A stretch of DNA of 64,000 nucleotides. It comes from Butyrivibrio sp. (GTDB lineage Bacteria > Bacillota > Clostridia > Lachnospirales > Lachnospiraceae). The DNA is taken from the NCBI GenBank assembly GCA_017615275.1, contig JAGAAO010000066.1:1-64000 (forward strand). The letters run 5' to 3'. This document shows positions 32,930 through 41,654 of this stretch, one piece after another. A program made the position numbers and the translations under genes. The number at the start of each line of letters is the position of its first letter. The first letter of the stretch is position 1. Under the pieces are notes generated by a model. The model did not search any database, was not told where the DNA came from, and worked only from the letters and a program-made list of their open reading frames with translations.

Positions 32930-34371
32930 TAAAAATGTCCTCTTTCATAGAAAAAAGCCATGAGCTTAGCCTGTGACTTAACGTCAAAGCCCGCTTCTTT
33001 CAATTTGTTCAATATATATTCCGATGAATCTTTCCTGTCTCCTATCGAGAATTCATTCTTCTTCACGGCGTTAAAACCTTCATCGGGAATATTGAGTTTC
33101 TCAAATCCCGTATCGCTGTCAAGGATGTCAAAATCAGGGGTATCATCGTTTTCAAATACGCTTTCTCTTCTCTCGCCCTCAATTGCGGTTAAAGTCTGAT
33201 TGAGTTTGATCTCTTCCGAAAGTACGTCTCCGCCTTCTTCATCGTTAAGTGTCAGATCGTCGAGTATTTTAAGCGCCCACTCCTTGGTGTCCGCATTTAT
33301 ACTCTTCATAGTGACAAGTTCCGTCACGTCAACTTCATGCGTTACGGAGTCGGACACAAGACATTGAAGTCCTGCTGCCTGCGCTTCTATAACACTTCCC
33401 GGAAGTCCCTCGTATCTTGAAGGGAAGCAGAAATAATCCATCGCCTGATAATAGTCGGCGGCGTTACTCTTATTTCCGGCAAATATACATCTGTCGTAGA
33501 CATGAAGGCTCTCGGCGAGCTGCTTCATCTCCTCCATTCGCGGTCCCATTCCGAGCATCAGAAGCTTTATTCTCATTCCTCGAAGCATGCTGTATTTGTG
33601 CGCATCGTCATTATCAAGTAACCTACACACCTGTACAAATACCCGGATCAAAAACTCGTGATTCTTGGCATATCTGAAACTTCCAACATGACCAATAACA
33701 ACAGCATTTGACACTCCAAGTTCACGTCTTATCTTGTTTCTCTTTTCCTCATCATAGGCAAAGCGTCTTAAATCTATGGCATTTGGGATAATCCTTACCT
33801 TTCCCGCATCCATAAGGTTTTTACCGAAAACGGCATAGCCCGCCTCTCTTGAGCATGCAAAATTAAAATCAGTCACTCCCTCTTTCTGAAGAGGTGTCCT
33901 CAGAAATTTGGTCGCAAAACCCTTTACGCCCTTATCAACACCTGCACTTCTAGCGTGTGCAACGCAGATCGGTATCCCCGATTTTCTGGCAATCGGAAGA
34001 TAAATAGCGGAAGTACTTGTCATGTGTCCCTGGATCACCTTCCACTCATTCTGATGTTCTTTAAAAAATCTCTTGATGGCGTTCTTGTAGTCAAGCATAT
34101 TGGTTCCCACAAATTTGGGAAGGCAGAATATACGTCCGCCCAGCTGATATACCGCAGAATCAAAATAGTCCGGCTCTCGAACTGCCATCAGTTCATCAGA
34201 AGTCGGACTCTTTTTCCCTGTCTTATCAGGCAAACAATGGACAAGGAAATCAAACTGCACCCTGTCCCTATTCATATTACGATATAAATCCATTATGCGA
34301 CATTCAGCTCCGCCTACCCCAAGTCCCCCAAGGACATGTAAGACTCTTATCTGCCCATAGTTCTCTTCCAT
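32929..34371 (-). CDS. GT4 glycosyltransferase with an acidic C-terminal insertion
   Basis: A 480-residue GT-B transferase: 'LHVLGGLGVGGAECRIMDLY' at the N-terminus, 'IGHVGSFRYAKNHEFLI' in the second domain, and 'FPSRYEGLPGSVIEAQAAG' as the E-x7-E motif. It is about 90 residues longer than its GT4 neighbours because an acidic, low-order segment (about residues 375-455, rich in Asp/Glu) separates the donor domain from a C-terminal piece ending 'SQAKLMAFFYERGHF'. The insertion may mediate contact with partners; that is a guess. GAGGAGTT precedes the ATG. Sugar unknown. Confidence 0.85.
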   Translation of the reverse strand: MEENYGQIRVLHVLGGLGVGGAECRIMDLYRNMNRDRVQFDFLVHCLPDKTGKKSPTSDELMAVREPDYFDSAVYQLGGRIFCLPKFVGTNMLDYKNAIKRFFKEHQNEWKVIQGHMTSTSAIYLPIARKSGIPICVAHARSAGVDKGVKGFATKFLRTPLQKEGVTDFNFACSREAGYAVFGKNLMDAGKVRIIPNAIDLRRFAYDEEKRNKIRRELGVSNAVVIGHVGSFRYAKNHEFLIRVFVQVCRLLDNDDAHKYSMLRGMRIKLLMLGMGPRMEEMKQLAESLHVYDRCIFAGNKSNAADYYQAMDYFCFPSRYEGLPGSVIEAQAAGLQCLVSDSVTHEVDVTELVTMKSINADTKEWALKILDDLTLNDEEGGDVLSEEIKLNQTLTAIEGERRESVFENDDTPDFDILDSDTGFEKLNIPDEGFNAVKKNEFSIGDRKDSSEYILNKLKEAGFDVKSQAKLMAFFYERGHF

Positions 34372-34377
34372 AACTCC

Positions 34378-35121
34378 TCACTTTAAACTCTTTTTAAGAT
34401 TTAAAACAGTGTATTTGGCTTTGGCGAGAATGTACTCACAGATATATCCGAGTATTCCCTGCGCTACGGCTTCTTTGTCCATCAATTCGGAATACGACAC
34501 CACTTGTGCGTTTTCCAAAAGCTTTTCAAAATCCGCAAACTCTTTTTCATCCATTGTATTGGTATGATATACAAATGTGGTTATTCCGTCCCTCTTATCG
34601 GATAAGGTTCTTTTCTTAAAGAGAGAAATGGGATAAAACGTTAGTCCCGACCTCTTGTAAGGTGCGATCCCGAATCCATCCGTTATCTTGGAAAAACCGT
34701 TTTTCTTAAGAGCTTTGATTGTCTTATTGTCAAATGAATGTGAGGGCGCCATGAAAATATCCGTAAATATATCATTTTCCCTCAATATACGCTTCCCCAT
34801 TCTAAGCATATCATCCTGCTTGGAATAAGGGATGCCGGCAAACTCCGACTTTCCGCCGACCGGGAACACTCCGGCTTCTTTGGTTGTGTAAACATGATTA
34901 AACCCATGCATGGCAACAATCCAGCCGTCCTTCTGGAGTTCCTTCACAAAACCCCAGAAGTCTTCGATAGGCTCAGAGATATTAAGCTTCTCGTCTTTGC
35001 ACTCGGGAACAACCCCGATAAGAGGTTTGATCCCATGCTTATCGAGAAGCGCTTTAAACCTATCAAATTTCTCACGGTCCATTGCCGGAGTTATATCATC
35101 CATTCGAATAGCTATTTTCAT
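34378..35121 (-). CDS. DUF2334-type polysaccharide deacetylase-like protein
   Basis: A 247-residue NodB-fold protein of the DUF2334 kind. 'IAIRMDDITPAMD' gives the Asp pair, 'PLIGVVPEC' follows, 'VAMHGFNHVY' holds the metal-binding His residues, and 'FMAPSHSFD' the later His. No signal peptide. It should remove an acetyl group from a sugar inside the cell. The ATG at 35121 overlaps the epimerase stop as ATGA, so the two are coupled; a longer in-frame start would lie inside the epimerase gene. Coupling to the HexNAcA pathway suggests action on that sugar, as inference. Confidence 0.7.
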   Translation of the reverse strand: MKIAIRMDDITPAMDREKFDRFKALLDKHGIKPLIGVVPECKDEKLNISEPIEDFWGFVKELQKDGWIVAMHGFNHVYTTKEAGVFPVGGKSEFAGIPYSKQDDMLRMGKRILRENDIFTDIFMAPSHSFDNKTIKALKKNGFSKITDGFGIAPYKRSGLTFYPISLFKKRTLSDKRDGITTFVYHTNTMDEKEFADFEKLLENAQVVSYSELMDKEAVAQGILGYICEYILAKAKYTVLNLKKSLK

Positions 35122-36092
35122 AAATTCTCTTTGTACCAATCGATAGCAAGTTTAATTCCTGCTTTGAAGTCATATGAAGGATCGTATCCAAGATTCTCTC
35201 TTGCCTTTGTGATATCGGCATTTGAATCTCTGATGTCGCCCTTTCTTGCAGGTCCGTAATTAGGCTCTACATCAAGTCCGAGTGCATCTGTAAGGTGATG
35301 ATATACATCTATAAGATACTCTCTTCCGCCTGCTCCTATATTGTATGCCTCGCCGGCTGCTTCCGATGAAGCAAGGCAGGCTCTTAAGTTACCCTCGATT
35401 ACGTTGTCAACATAAGTAAAGTCACGGGACTGTTTGCCGTCACCGTTGATTGTAGGAGTCTCACCGTTCATAAGTTGCTTTAAGAACTTTGGAATAACTG
35501 CAGCATATGCGCCGTTGGGATCCTGTCTTCTTCCGAACACATTGAAATAACGAAGTCCGTATGTATCAAGTCCGTAGAGCTTCTTGTAAAGCTTACCGTA
35601 CTCTTCGTCTACTTTCTTTGTAAGTGCGTAAGGAGAAAGAACGTTTCCTTCCTGTCCTTCTTTCTTGGGAAGAATTGTTGAATCTCCGTAAACAGATGAG
35701 CTTGAAGCATATACAAACTTCTTAACTCCGTTCTGTCTTGATGCCTCCATCATATTGAGAGTTCCCTTTATGTTGATCTCCTCATAAAGAAGGGGCATCT
35801 CGATGCTTCTGGGAACGCTTCCCCATGCAGCTTCGTTTAATACATAAGTAACACCTTCCGTTGCCTTCATGCAGGCATCGAGGTCTCTGATGTCATCCTC
35901 GATAAAAGTGAAATTCTTATTTTCCATTAAAGGCTGAATGTTCTCGATATGTCCTGTTGAAAGGTTATCAAGGCATCTTACCTTGTAGCCCATACCAAGA
36001 AGTGCCTCACATATATTGGAACCGATGAAGCCTGCGCCTCCGGTTACCAGAAATAAACTGTCGTCGTCAAATTTAAGTTCTTTGTAACTCAT
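35118..36092 (-). CDS. NAD-dependent UDP-HexNAc(A) 4-epimerase (WbpP/TviC-like)
   Basis: A 324-residue short-chain dehydrogenase-type epimerase. VTGGAGFIGSN (16-26) binds NAD, ASSSSVYG (129-136) and YALTK (155-159) give the Ser and the YxxxK pair, and 'RYFNVFGRRQDPNGAYAAVIPKF' is the block typical of WbpP/TviC/Gne-type epimerases. It would interconvert UDP-GlcNAcA and UDP-GalNAcA, or the non-oxidised sugars. The paired dehydrogenase gene lies directly upstream, as tviB and tviC do in Vi-antigen loci. AGAGGA lies 11 bases before the ATG. Confidence 0.85.
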   Translation of the reverse strand: MSYKELKFDDDSLFLVTGGAGFIGSNICEALLGMGYKVRCLDNLSTGHIENIQPLMENKNFTFIEDDIRDLDACMKATEGVTYVLNEAAWGSVPRSIEMPLLYEEINIKGTLNMMEASRQNGVKKFVYASSSSVYGDSTILPKKEGQEGNVLSPYALTKKVDEEYGKLYKKLYGLDTYGLRYFNVFGRRQDPNGAYAAVIPKFLKQLMNGETPTINGDGKQSRDFTYVDNVIEGNLRACLASSEAAGEAYNIGAGGREYLIDVYHHLTDALGLDVEPNYGPARKGDIRDSNADITKARENLGYDPSYDFKAGIKLAIDWYKENL

Positions 36093-36120
36093 TATAAAAT
36101 AGTCCTCTTTTCAAGTGATA

Positions 36121-36174
36121 AAGGAGGTTCCGCTCTCGATAAGGAAGTTCCGCTCTCGCTTCGCTCGCCGGAAC
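36121..36174. repeat. Tandem 18-bp repeat with hairpin between dehydrogenase and epimerase
   Basis: AAGGAGGTTCCGCTCTCG (36121-36138) recurs 20 bases on as AAGGAAGTTCCGCTCTCG (36141-36158), with one difference. The second copy's GTTCCG also pairs with CGGAAC at 36169-36174, giving a hairpin with an internal CGCTTCGCTCG run. It lies in the 126-base gap before the epimerase and may be a small dispersed repeat or an RNA element. Confidence 0.45.
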
Positions 36175-36218
36175 AAAGTAGTACACTAAGCTCGAAAGAA
36201 CCTCGCTAAGTGATTACT

Positions 36219-37535
36219 TTACAGTCTCCAATAACTGTATTCGGGAGCTTTATAATCGTTCATGTCATAAATTCCCTTAAGATCCATGAACACCTTTGTT
36301 GCGTGCTTAGGATTGAAGAATTTAGCGATATCGGCGGGCTTATAGCTCTCAAATTCCTTGTGAGCAACCGCTACGATAACAGCATCCATATCCTTAACGG
36401 CATCTATTGAATCAAAATCAATTCCGTAAAGTCTCTTTGCTTCGTCTGCATCTGCCTCGGGATCAACAACTACGGGAGTAATTCCGTACTCACCAAGCTC
36501 GTTGTAGATATCGATAACCTTTGTGTTACGTGTATCCGGGCAGTTCTCCTTAAATGTGAATCCAAGGATTGCAACCTTTGCATTCTTAACAGCGATGTCA
36601 TTTGCGATAAGATTCTTTACGCATGACTCCGCAATATATTTACCCATATCATCGTTGATCCTTCTTCCGGAAAGAATGATCTGTGAATGATATCCGAGTT
36701 CTTCTGCTTTATATGTGAGGTAGTAAGGATCGACACCGATGCAGTGTCCGCCTACAAGACCGGGGAAGAATTTAAGGAAATTCCACTTTGTTCCGGCAGC
36801 CTCAAGAACGCTCTTTGTATCGATATCCATCTTGTGGAAGATCATTGAAAGCTCGTTCATAAATGCAATATTGATGTCTCTCTGGCTGTTCTCGATAACT
36901 TTTGCAGCCTCGGCAACCTTGATAGACTGTGCCTTATATACTCCCGCAAGTGCAACAAGGCTGTATACCTTAGCAACTTCATCGAGAGTCTCCTCATCCA
37001 TACCTGAAACGATCTTGGTGATGGTATCAAGTCTGTGAACCTTGTCACCGGGGTTGATACGTTCAGGTGAATATCCTACTTTAAAGTCAACTCCGCACTT
37101 AAGTCCCGATTCCTGCTCAAGAATAGGAACACAGATATCCTCTGTTACTCCGGGATAAACTGTTGACTCATATACTACTATGCTTCCCTTTGTAAGATAC
37201 TTACCAAGTGTATGGCTGGCACCCTCAACAGGTGAAAGATCCGGTGTATGATCGTCATTAACGGGTGTCGGAACCGCTACTACGTGGAATTTGCACTCAC
37301 GAAGTTTCTCGGGATCCGCAGTAAATTCAACACTTGTATTCTTAATGGCGTCATCGCCCACTTCTCTTGTGGGGTCAATGCCCTTCTTGTAAAGATCTAC
37401 CTTAGCTGCGTTAAAATCGTATCCCACTACTTTTATTTTCTTGGCATATGCCACAGCGATAGGCATGCCTACGTATCCAAGTCCGACCAAAGATAATTTC
37501 TCTTCTCCTGCGAGAAGTTTTTCAAACAAACCCAT
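36219..37535 (-). CDS. UDP-N-acetylhexosamine 6-dehydrogenase (TviB/WbpO-like)
   Basis: A 438-residue nucleotide-sugar dehydrogenase. 'SLVGLGYVGMPIAVAYA' (15-31) is the NAD site, 'VAVPTPVNDDHTPDLSPVEGA' and 'YESTVYPGVTED' are family blocks, and 'VGGHCIGVDPYYLTYKA' carries the catalytic Cys265. The 'GMPIAVAYA', 'IGVDPYYLTYKAEELGYH' and 'RDINIAFMNELSMIF' segments fit the UDP-GlcNAc/GalNAc branch (WbpA/WbpO/TviB) rather than UDP-glucose dehydrogenase. It makes a UDP-HexNAc uronic acid for the epimerase downstream. GGAGG lies 8 bases before the ATG. It is the first gene after the promoter at 37601. Confidence 0.88.
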   Translation of the reverse strand: MGLFEKLLAGEEKLSLVGLGYVGMPIAVAYAKKIKVVGYDFNAAKVDLYKKGIDPTREVGDDAIKNTSVEFTADPEKLRECKFHVVAVPTPVNDDHTPDLSPVEGASHTLGKYLTKGSIVVYESTVYPGVTEDICVPILEQESGLKCGVDFKVGYSPERINPGDKVHRLDTITKIVSGMDEETLDEVAKVYSLVALAGVYKAQSIKVAEAAKVIENSQRDINIAFMNELSMIFHKMDIDTKSVLEAAGTKWNFLKFFPGLVGGHCIGVDPYYLTYKAEELGYHSQIILSGRRINDDMGKYIAESCVKNLIANDIAVKNAKVAILGFTFKENCPDTRNTKVIDIYNELGEYGITPVVVDPEADADEAKRLYGIDFDSIDAVKDMDAVIVAVAHKEFESYKPADIAKFFNPKHATKVFMDLKGIYDMNDYKAPEYSYWRL

Positions 37536-37555
37536 TTGAAATCCTCCAAACTTTT

Positions 37556-37571
37556 TAACATTTCAATGTTA
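37556..37571. repeat. 16-bp inverted repeat in the leader of the UDP-HexNAcA operon
   Basis: TAACATT-TC-AATGTTA, between the promoter at 37601-37630 and the dehydrogenase start. It could be a regulator site or a weak RNA hairpin; nothing else identifies it. Confidence 0.3.
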
Positions 37572-37600
37572 TCAAATTAATGTTATTCACATACTCATCT

Positions 37601-37630
37601 ATTATACTACGCATGTCAAACATCTGTAAA
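37601..37630 (-). promoter_or_regulatory. Promoter of the UDP-HexNAcA block
   Basis: On the minus strand TTTACA (37625-37630) and a perfect TATAAT (37601-37606) are 18 bases apart. They lie in the 105-base gap between the GT4 stop at 37641 and the dehydrogenase start at 37535. It would boost or uncouple expression of 37535-18640. Confidence 0.65.
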
Positions 37631-37640
37631 AGCCACTCAT

Positions 37641-38738
37641 TCATAGCGTTTCGAGTACTTTTTTATACTCGGAAATGACAATATTTCTGTCATAATTGCT
37701 CTCCGTAAACTGTCTGGCTTTATATCCCATCTCTTTCCTGTGGTCTTCGGAAAAAGCCAGGATATTGTGAATGGCATCCGTGAGTGATGCAGCATTTGCG
37801 GGTTTAAACCCTATTCCCGTCACTCCTTCTTCAAAAGTCTCTTTGCAACCGTTTACATCCGTTGCAAGAACCGGTCTTCCGCAAGCTCCGGCTTCAAGCA
37901 GTACATTTGAAAGCCCCTCATGATAAGAAGGATGTATTATAACATGGCTGTTTGCCATGACAGGTTCTACGCTGTCGAGATGCCCGTAATACTTGATCAC
38001 GCCCTTCTCTTCAAGTTCGCGTATCCTGGGCTCATATTTTTCTCGCTCGTCCTCTTCGTATTCTCCAACAAGTTCAAAAGAAACCTTCTTGTTATCTGCA
38101 GTGACCTTCTCTGCAGCATCAAGGTACTCTTCGATTCCCTTATCTCTCATTATCCTTATTACGGCAAGGAAACGTATTCCGTCCTCCTCAGAAGGATATT
38201 CTCTGAACGGATGCTCCGTAAGATTCACTCCCGATCCGGGTAAAAGTGCCGCATTCTTCTCGGCAACTCCCACATCCGTCATAAATTCGAGATTTCTTTT
38301 GTTCTGAAAAAAGACTTTCTTCGCCTTGCTCATGGAGAATGAATACAGCATAACAAGGACTTTGCTGAGCATTCCTCCGCCTTCTATGGCAGTTCCGAGT
38401 CCCGTGACATTACAGATATACGGGATCTTTAGGAATTTTGCCGCCGAAGCCCCGTAGATATTGGGCTTTATGGTATATGTAAGCACAACATCCGGGTTAT
38501 ACTTTTTCATTATTTTCATGTAGCTTGCAAACAGTTTGAAATCCTTAAACGGATTCATCCCATGCCTTTCAAGATGAGTATCCACAAGTTCTACACCCAT
38601 TTCACGAAGTTTATACACATTCTCGTCAAACGGAACGGACACAACAACCTTATGTCCCGCGCTCTTAAAGGACTTTACGAGTTCTTTTCTGAACAGAAAA
38701 AGACCGTTTGCATAGTTTGCCAAAATCAAAATAGTCAT
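37641..38738 (-). CDS. GT4 glycosyltransferase, PglA/CapM-like
   Basis: A 365-residue GT-B transferase. 'ILANYANGLFLFRKELVKSF' with 'YTIKPNIYGASAAKFLKIPYICNVTGLGTA' is the N-domain pattern of PglA/CapM/WbpT-type transferases that add the second sugar to an undecaprenyl-PP-linked residue. 'HPSYHEGLSNVLLEAGACG' is the E-x7-E site. It follows the initiating transferase and ATP-grasp genes and so likely adds the second sugar, often HexNAc or a derivative. It starts 2 bases after the ATP-grasp stop. Confidence 0.85.
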   Translation of the reverse strand: MTILILANYANGLFLFRKELVKSFKSAGHKVVVSVPFDENVYKLREMGVELVDTHLERHGMNPFKDFKLFASYMKIMKKYNPDVVLTYTIKPNIYGASAAKFLKIPYICNVTGLGTAIEGGGMLSKVLVMLYSFSMSKAKKVFFQNKRNLEFMTDVGVAEKNAALLPGSGVNLTEHPFREYPSEEDGIRFLAVIRIMRDKGIEEYLDAAEKVTADNKKVSFELVGEYEEDEREKYEPRIRELEEKGVIKYYGHLDSVEPVMANSHVIIHPSYHEGLSNVLLEAGACGRPVLATDVNGCKETFEEGVTGIGFKPANAASLTDAIHNILAFSEDHRKEMGYKARQFTESNYDRNIVISEYKKVLETL

Positions 38739-38740
38739 TG

Positions 38741-39736
38741 TCAGAGCTCTTTCATTTTTTCCTTAAGGTTTTCCAGTTTGTCTATAACAACACTGTCATA
38801 CATCATCATAACGACATTCTCGTCGTACTCACCGATCTGCTGGGGATTTTCTTTTTTCTCCTCAACATTTCTGTAAATGAATAAAGGGAAATCAACTCCT
38901 GCCCCGTAGGCATGAAGATATGCGCCTCCGAATCTGGGATTGATCTCTGAAAGATAATACTCACCGTCCTGATAAAAAAGATCCATATCAAGAGGTCCGT
39001 TGAACTTAAATACCTCCATGGCTTTCTGCGCAAACTCAAAGAGTTTCTCATCCTTGAAGGATATTGTCTTATTGGCACCGCCAATCGTGGTCGAGATCTT
39101 TTTCTTGGAAAAGACCGCAACTACCTTGTGGCTTATTGTATCCACATAGACATCGGCGTCCATATCTTTTCCGGTCATAAGCTCCTGGATAATAAGTCCG
39201 GAATCTTTGGCGGTCACTTCTTTTAAGAGCTCATAGGTATCTACTTTTCTGGCTCCTACGCTTCCGCTGCCGGTTCTGGGTTTAACAAAAACAGGGAAAT
39301 CAATCTTTCCCTCGTTATAATCTTTTTCAAAATCGGAAAAAGAGCCATAAGTCTTGACGGTTCTTATTCCTTTCTCGGTGAGATACTTGTACATCTCGTA
39401 TTTGTCGAAGCAAAGCTTCGCAGTCTCTTCATAGGGAGCCAGAACCTCAACACCTATCTCCTCAAACTCTTTTCTGTGAGCCGCAAGGATAGATATCTCG
39501 GGATCGATAAGAGTTGTTACCGCATCAATTTTCTCCCTTTTACAAATTTCAAGTATCATCGGAATATATCCGGGATCCGTTATAAGCGGAACCTTATAGC
39601 ATACATCCGCAAATGTAGGTGCAGGTGCATATATGCTGTTGTCTGTAACGACCATGCACACCTTGTCACCGAGTGTTTTCTTAAAGTCTTTTAAAAGTTC
39701 GCAGCGCCTACCAACACTGCAAAATAAAATATTCAT
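38741..39736 (-). CDS. ATP-grasp carboxylate-amine ligase
   Basis: A 331-residue ATP-grasp protein. A Rossmann-like N-domain opens NILFCSVGRRCELLKDF. The ATP-binding middle has 'PVFVKPRTGSGSVGARKV' and 'IIQELMTGKDMDADVYVD', and the metal site lies in 'YYLSEINPRFGGAYLHAYGAG'. The family joins a carboxylate to an amine through an acyl-phosphate. It sits between the PglC-like and PglA-like genes and no PglD acetyltransferase is found there. A possible role is therefore to acylate the 4-amino group of the sugar with an amino or other acid; this is inference. AAAGGAG precedes the ATG. Confidence 0.8.
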   Translation of the reverse strand: MNILFCSVGRRCELLKDFKKTLGDKVCMVVTDNSIYAPAPTFADVCYKVPLITDPGYIPMILEICKREKIDAVTTLIDPEISILAAHRKEFEEIGVEVLAPYEETAKLCFDKYEMYKYLTEKGIRTVKTYGSFSDFEKDYNEGKIDFPVFVKPRTGSGSVGARKVDTYELLKEVTAKDSGLIIQELMTGKDMDADVYVDTISHKVVAVFSKKKISTTIGGANKTISFKDEKLFEFAQKAMEVFKFNGPLDMDLFYQDGEYYLSEINPRFGGAYLHAYGAGVDFPLFIYRNVEEKKENPQQIGEYDENVVMMMYDSVVIDKLENLKEKMKEL

Positions 39737-39738
39737 TT

Positions 39739-40359
39739 TTACTGCTCCTTTGGTTTTGTGCCTGTAAATGCCTCCATAGTAGCATCTGTGGCACTGTTTA
39801 TATCATTGTGCCTAAATACTGCCGCGAAAGTCATAAATACTATCTTAAGATCAAGAAGAAAAGAAAGATTTCTTACATAGTAAACATCTTTCTCGAATTT
39901 GTCTTCCCAGCTGAGAAGGTTTCTTCCGTTGACCTGCGCCCATCCGGTAAGTCCCGGACGAACATCGTGTCTGTGCCTCTGCTCCTCATTGTAAAGCGGA
40001 AGATATTTAACAAGAAGGGGTCTGGGACCCACAAAGCTCATATCTCCCTTCAAAATGTTGACGAACTCGGGAAGCTCATCAAGGCTGGTTGTCCTTAATT
40101 TTTTGCCAAACTCGGGAAGTCTGTCTTCATCGGGAAGAAGATTTCCGTTCTCGTCTTTGGCATCAGTCATTGTTCTGAATTTATAGAGGTTAAATACTTT
40201 TCCGTCTTTACCGGGTCTTGGCTGCCTGAAAATAACGGGACTTCCAAGCTTTACCCTGACAAGGACCGCCACGATAAGATACAGCCAGCTAAAGCAGATC
40301 AGTACCACCAAAGACAGTATTATGTCTATCAGTCTTTTTACAAATTTGGAATATATCAT
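39739..40359 (-). CDS. PglC-like initiating phosphosugar transferase
   Basis: A 206-residue small phosphoglycosyl transferase. One N-terminal hydrophobic (re-entrant) segment (about 12-35) is followed by 'FRQPRPGKDGKVFNLYKFRTM', the catalytic Asp-Glu in 'TSLDELPEFVNILKGDMSFVGPRPL', and 'RPGLTGWAQVNGR'. The size is that of PglC rather than the larger WbaP. It transfers a UDP-sugar phosphate to undecaprenyl phosphate, the first membrane step. The aminotransferase and dehydratase genes directly upstream indicate a 4-amino-4,6-dideoxy-HexNAc donor. It is the only initiating transferase visible in the window. GGAG precedes the ATG. Confidence 0.9.
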   Translation of the reverse strand: MIYSKFVKRLIDIILSLVVLICFSWLYLIVAVLVRVKLGSPVIFRQPRPGKDGKVFNLYKFRTMTDAKDENGNLLPDEDRLPEFGKKLRTTSLDELPEFVNILKGDMSFVGPRPLLVKYLPLYNEEQRHRHDVRPGLTGWAQVNGRNLLSWEDKFEKDVYYVRNLSFLLDLKIVFMTFAAVFRHNDINSATDATMEAFTGTKPKEQ

Positions 40360-40379
40360 CTATTCTACTCCGAAAATTC

Positions 40380-41651
40380 TTATTCAAAGCATTTCTTTAT
40401 AACTTCAATGATCGCATCCTGCTGCTCTGCGGTCATCTTGTTGTCACTGGGAAGGCAAAGACCTCTTTCAAAAATATCCGCTCCGACATCCTTCATGCCC
40501 TTTTCAGCGATATAAGCATTGCTGTGTGCCCTTCCGCTTCCGTCTTTTGTGATAAAGCCGTGCATTCTGTAGATTGGCTGCATATGCATAGGCTTCCAGA
40601 TGGGACGACCTTCCGCATTTATCTTGGCAATTGCTTCAAGTATCTCTGTGGGACAAGACTTTCCGGGCTCGGAAATATAAAGAGCTTCCTTCTCTCCGCG
40701 AACCTGCCTGCACATAGCATCCTCATCTATAATGATACATGAAAGCCAGAAATTCGGCTCACTGTTCTTGTCATCATATGGATTCATCTTTACGGGAAGA
40801 TCCTTAAGTCCTTCCTTATAGCGCATGTAAATCGCTTTCTTCTGCGCGATGTGCTCCTCAAGATAAGGTATCTGTCCCCTTATAACTCCGGCTATAACAT
40901 TACTCATTCTGTAGTTATAACCTATTTCCTCATGCTGATACCAAGGTGCATCTTCTCTTGCCTGTGTCGACCACTTACGAACCTTGTTTGCATCATCAAC
41001 ACTGTCTGTAAGGAACATTCCACCCGCAGAACCTGTGATTATCTTGTTCCCGTTAAAAGAAATAATGCTGTAATCACCAAAAAGTCCCGTCTGCTTGCCC
41101 TTGTAGCTTGCTCCCAAAGACTCAGCCGCATCCTCAACAATAAGCGCATTGTTATCACGACAGATCTTTACTATTTCATCCATCATTCCGGGAGTTCCGT
41201 AGAGATGGGCAAGAACTACAAGTTTAACATCGGGATATATCTCAAACGCCTTTTTAAGCGCCTTGGGATCCATATTCCAGGTATTTTCTTCCGTGTCTAT
41301 ATAAACAGCTTCTCCGCCTTCATATGCCACAGGATTTACCGTAGCATCGAAAGTAACATCGGAGCAAAAGACTTTTCTTCCTTCAAGGGTTCCGTGACCG
41401 GGCTTAGCCTGACCGTAAAGTCTTTCTCCGGCAAGTTTTATGGCGAGATGAAGTGCAGCTGTGCCTGAAGAAAGAGCAACAGCATCCTTGCATCCTATCT
41501 TTTTACAAATAAGCTTTTCAGCTTCGTTGATGTTGGCACCGACGGTTGACATCCAGTTGGTGTCATAGGCTTCCTGCACGTACTTTATCTCATCTCCGTG
41601 CATTGTAGGTGAAGAAAGCCATACTTTATCTTTAAATGGTGTGATCTCCAT
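40380..41651 (-). CDS. PglE-like DegT/DnrJ aminotransferase
   Basis: A 423-residue PLP-dependent sugar aminotransferase. 'SSGTAALHLAIKLAG' binds PLP phosphate, 'IVEDAAESLGASYKGKQTG' is a family block, and 'SFNGNKIITGSAGG' carries the PLP Lys (K203). It is about 35 residues longer than C. jejuni PglE. With the dehydratase directly upstream it should convert UDP-4-keto-6-deoxy-GlcNAc to the 4-amino sugar, the bacillosamine precursor. The final N-acetylation would need a PglD enzyme, which is not seen next to it. GGAGGATTGATAA precedes the ATG. Confidence 0.85.
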   Translation of the reverse strand: MEITPFKDKVWLSSPTMHGDEIKYVQEAYDTNWMSTVGANINEAEKLICKKIGCKDAVALSSGTAALHLAIKLAGERLYGQAKPGHGTLEGRKVFCSDVTFDATVNPVAYEGGEAVYIDTEENTWNMDPKALKKAFEIYPDVKLVVLAHLYGTPGMMDEIVKICRDNNALIVEDAAESLGASYKGKQTGLFGDYSIISFNGNKIITGSAGGMFLTDSVDDANKVRKWSTQAREDAPWYQHEEIGYNYRMSNVIAGVIRGQIPYLEEHIAQKKAIYMRYKEGLKDLPVKMNPYDDKNSEPNFWLSCIIIDEDAMCRQVRGEKEALYISEPGKSCPTEILEAIAKINAEGRPIWKPMHMQPIYRMHGFITKDGSGRAHSNAYIAEKGMKDVGADIFERGLCLPSDNKMTAEQQDAIIEVIKKCFE

Positions 41652-41654
41652 TTA

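Noticed and set aside
37607..37618. TTGACA on the minus strand (37613-37618) as -35 box for TATAAT at 37601
   Set aside because: The spacing is only about 6-7 bases, too short for a sigma-A promoter; TTTACA at 18 bases was used instead.
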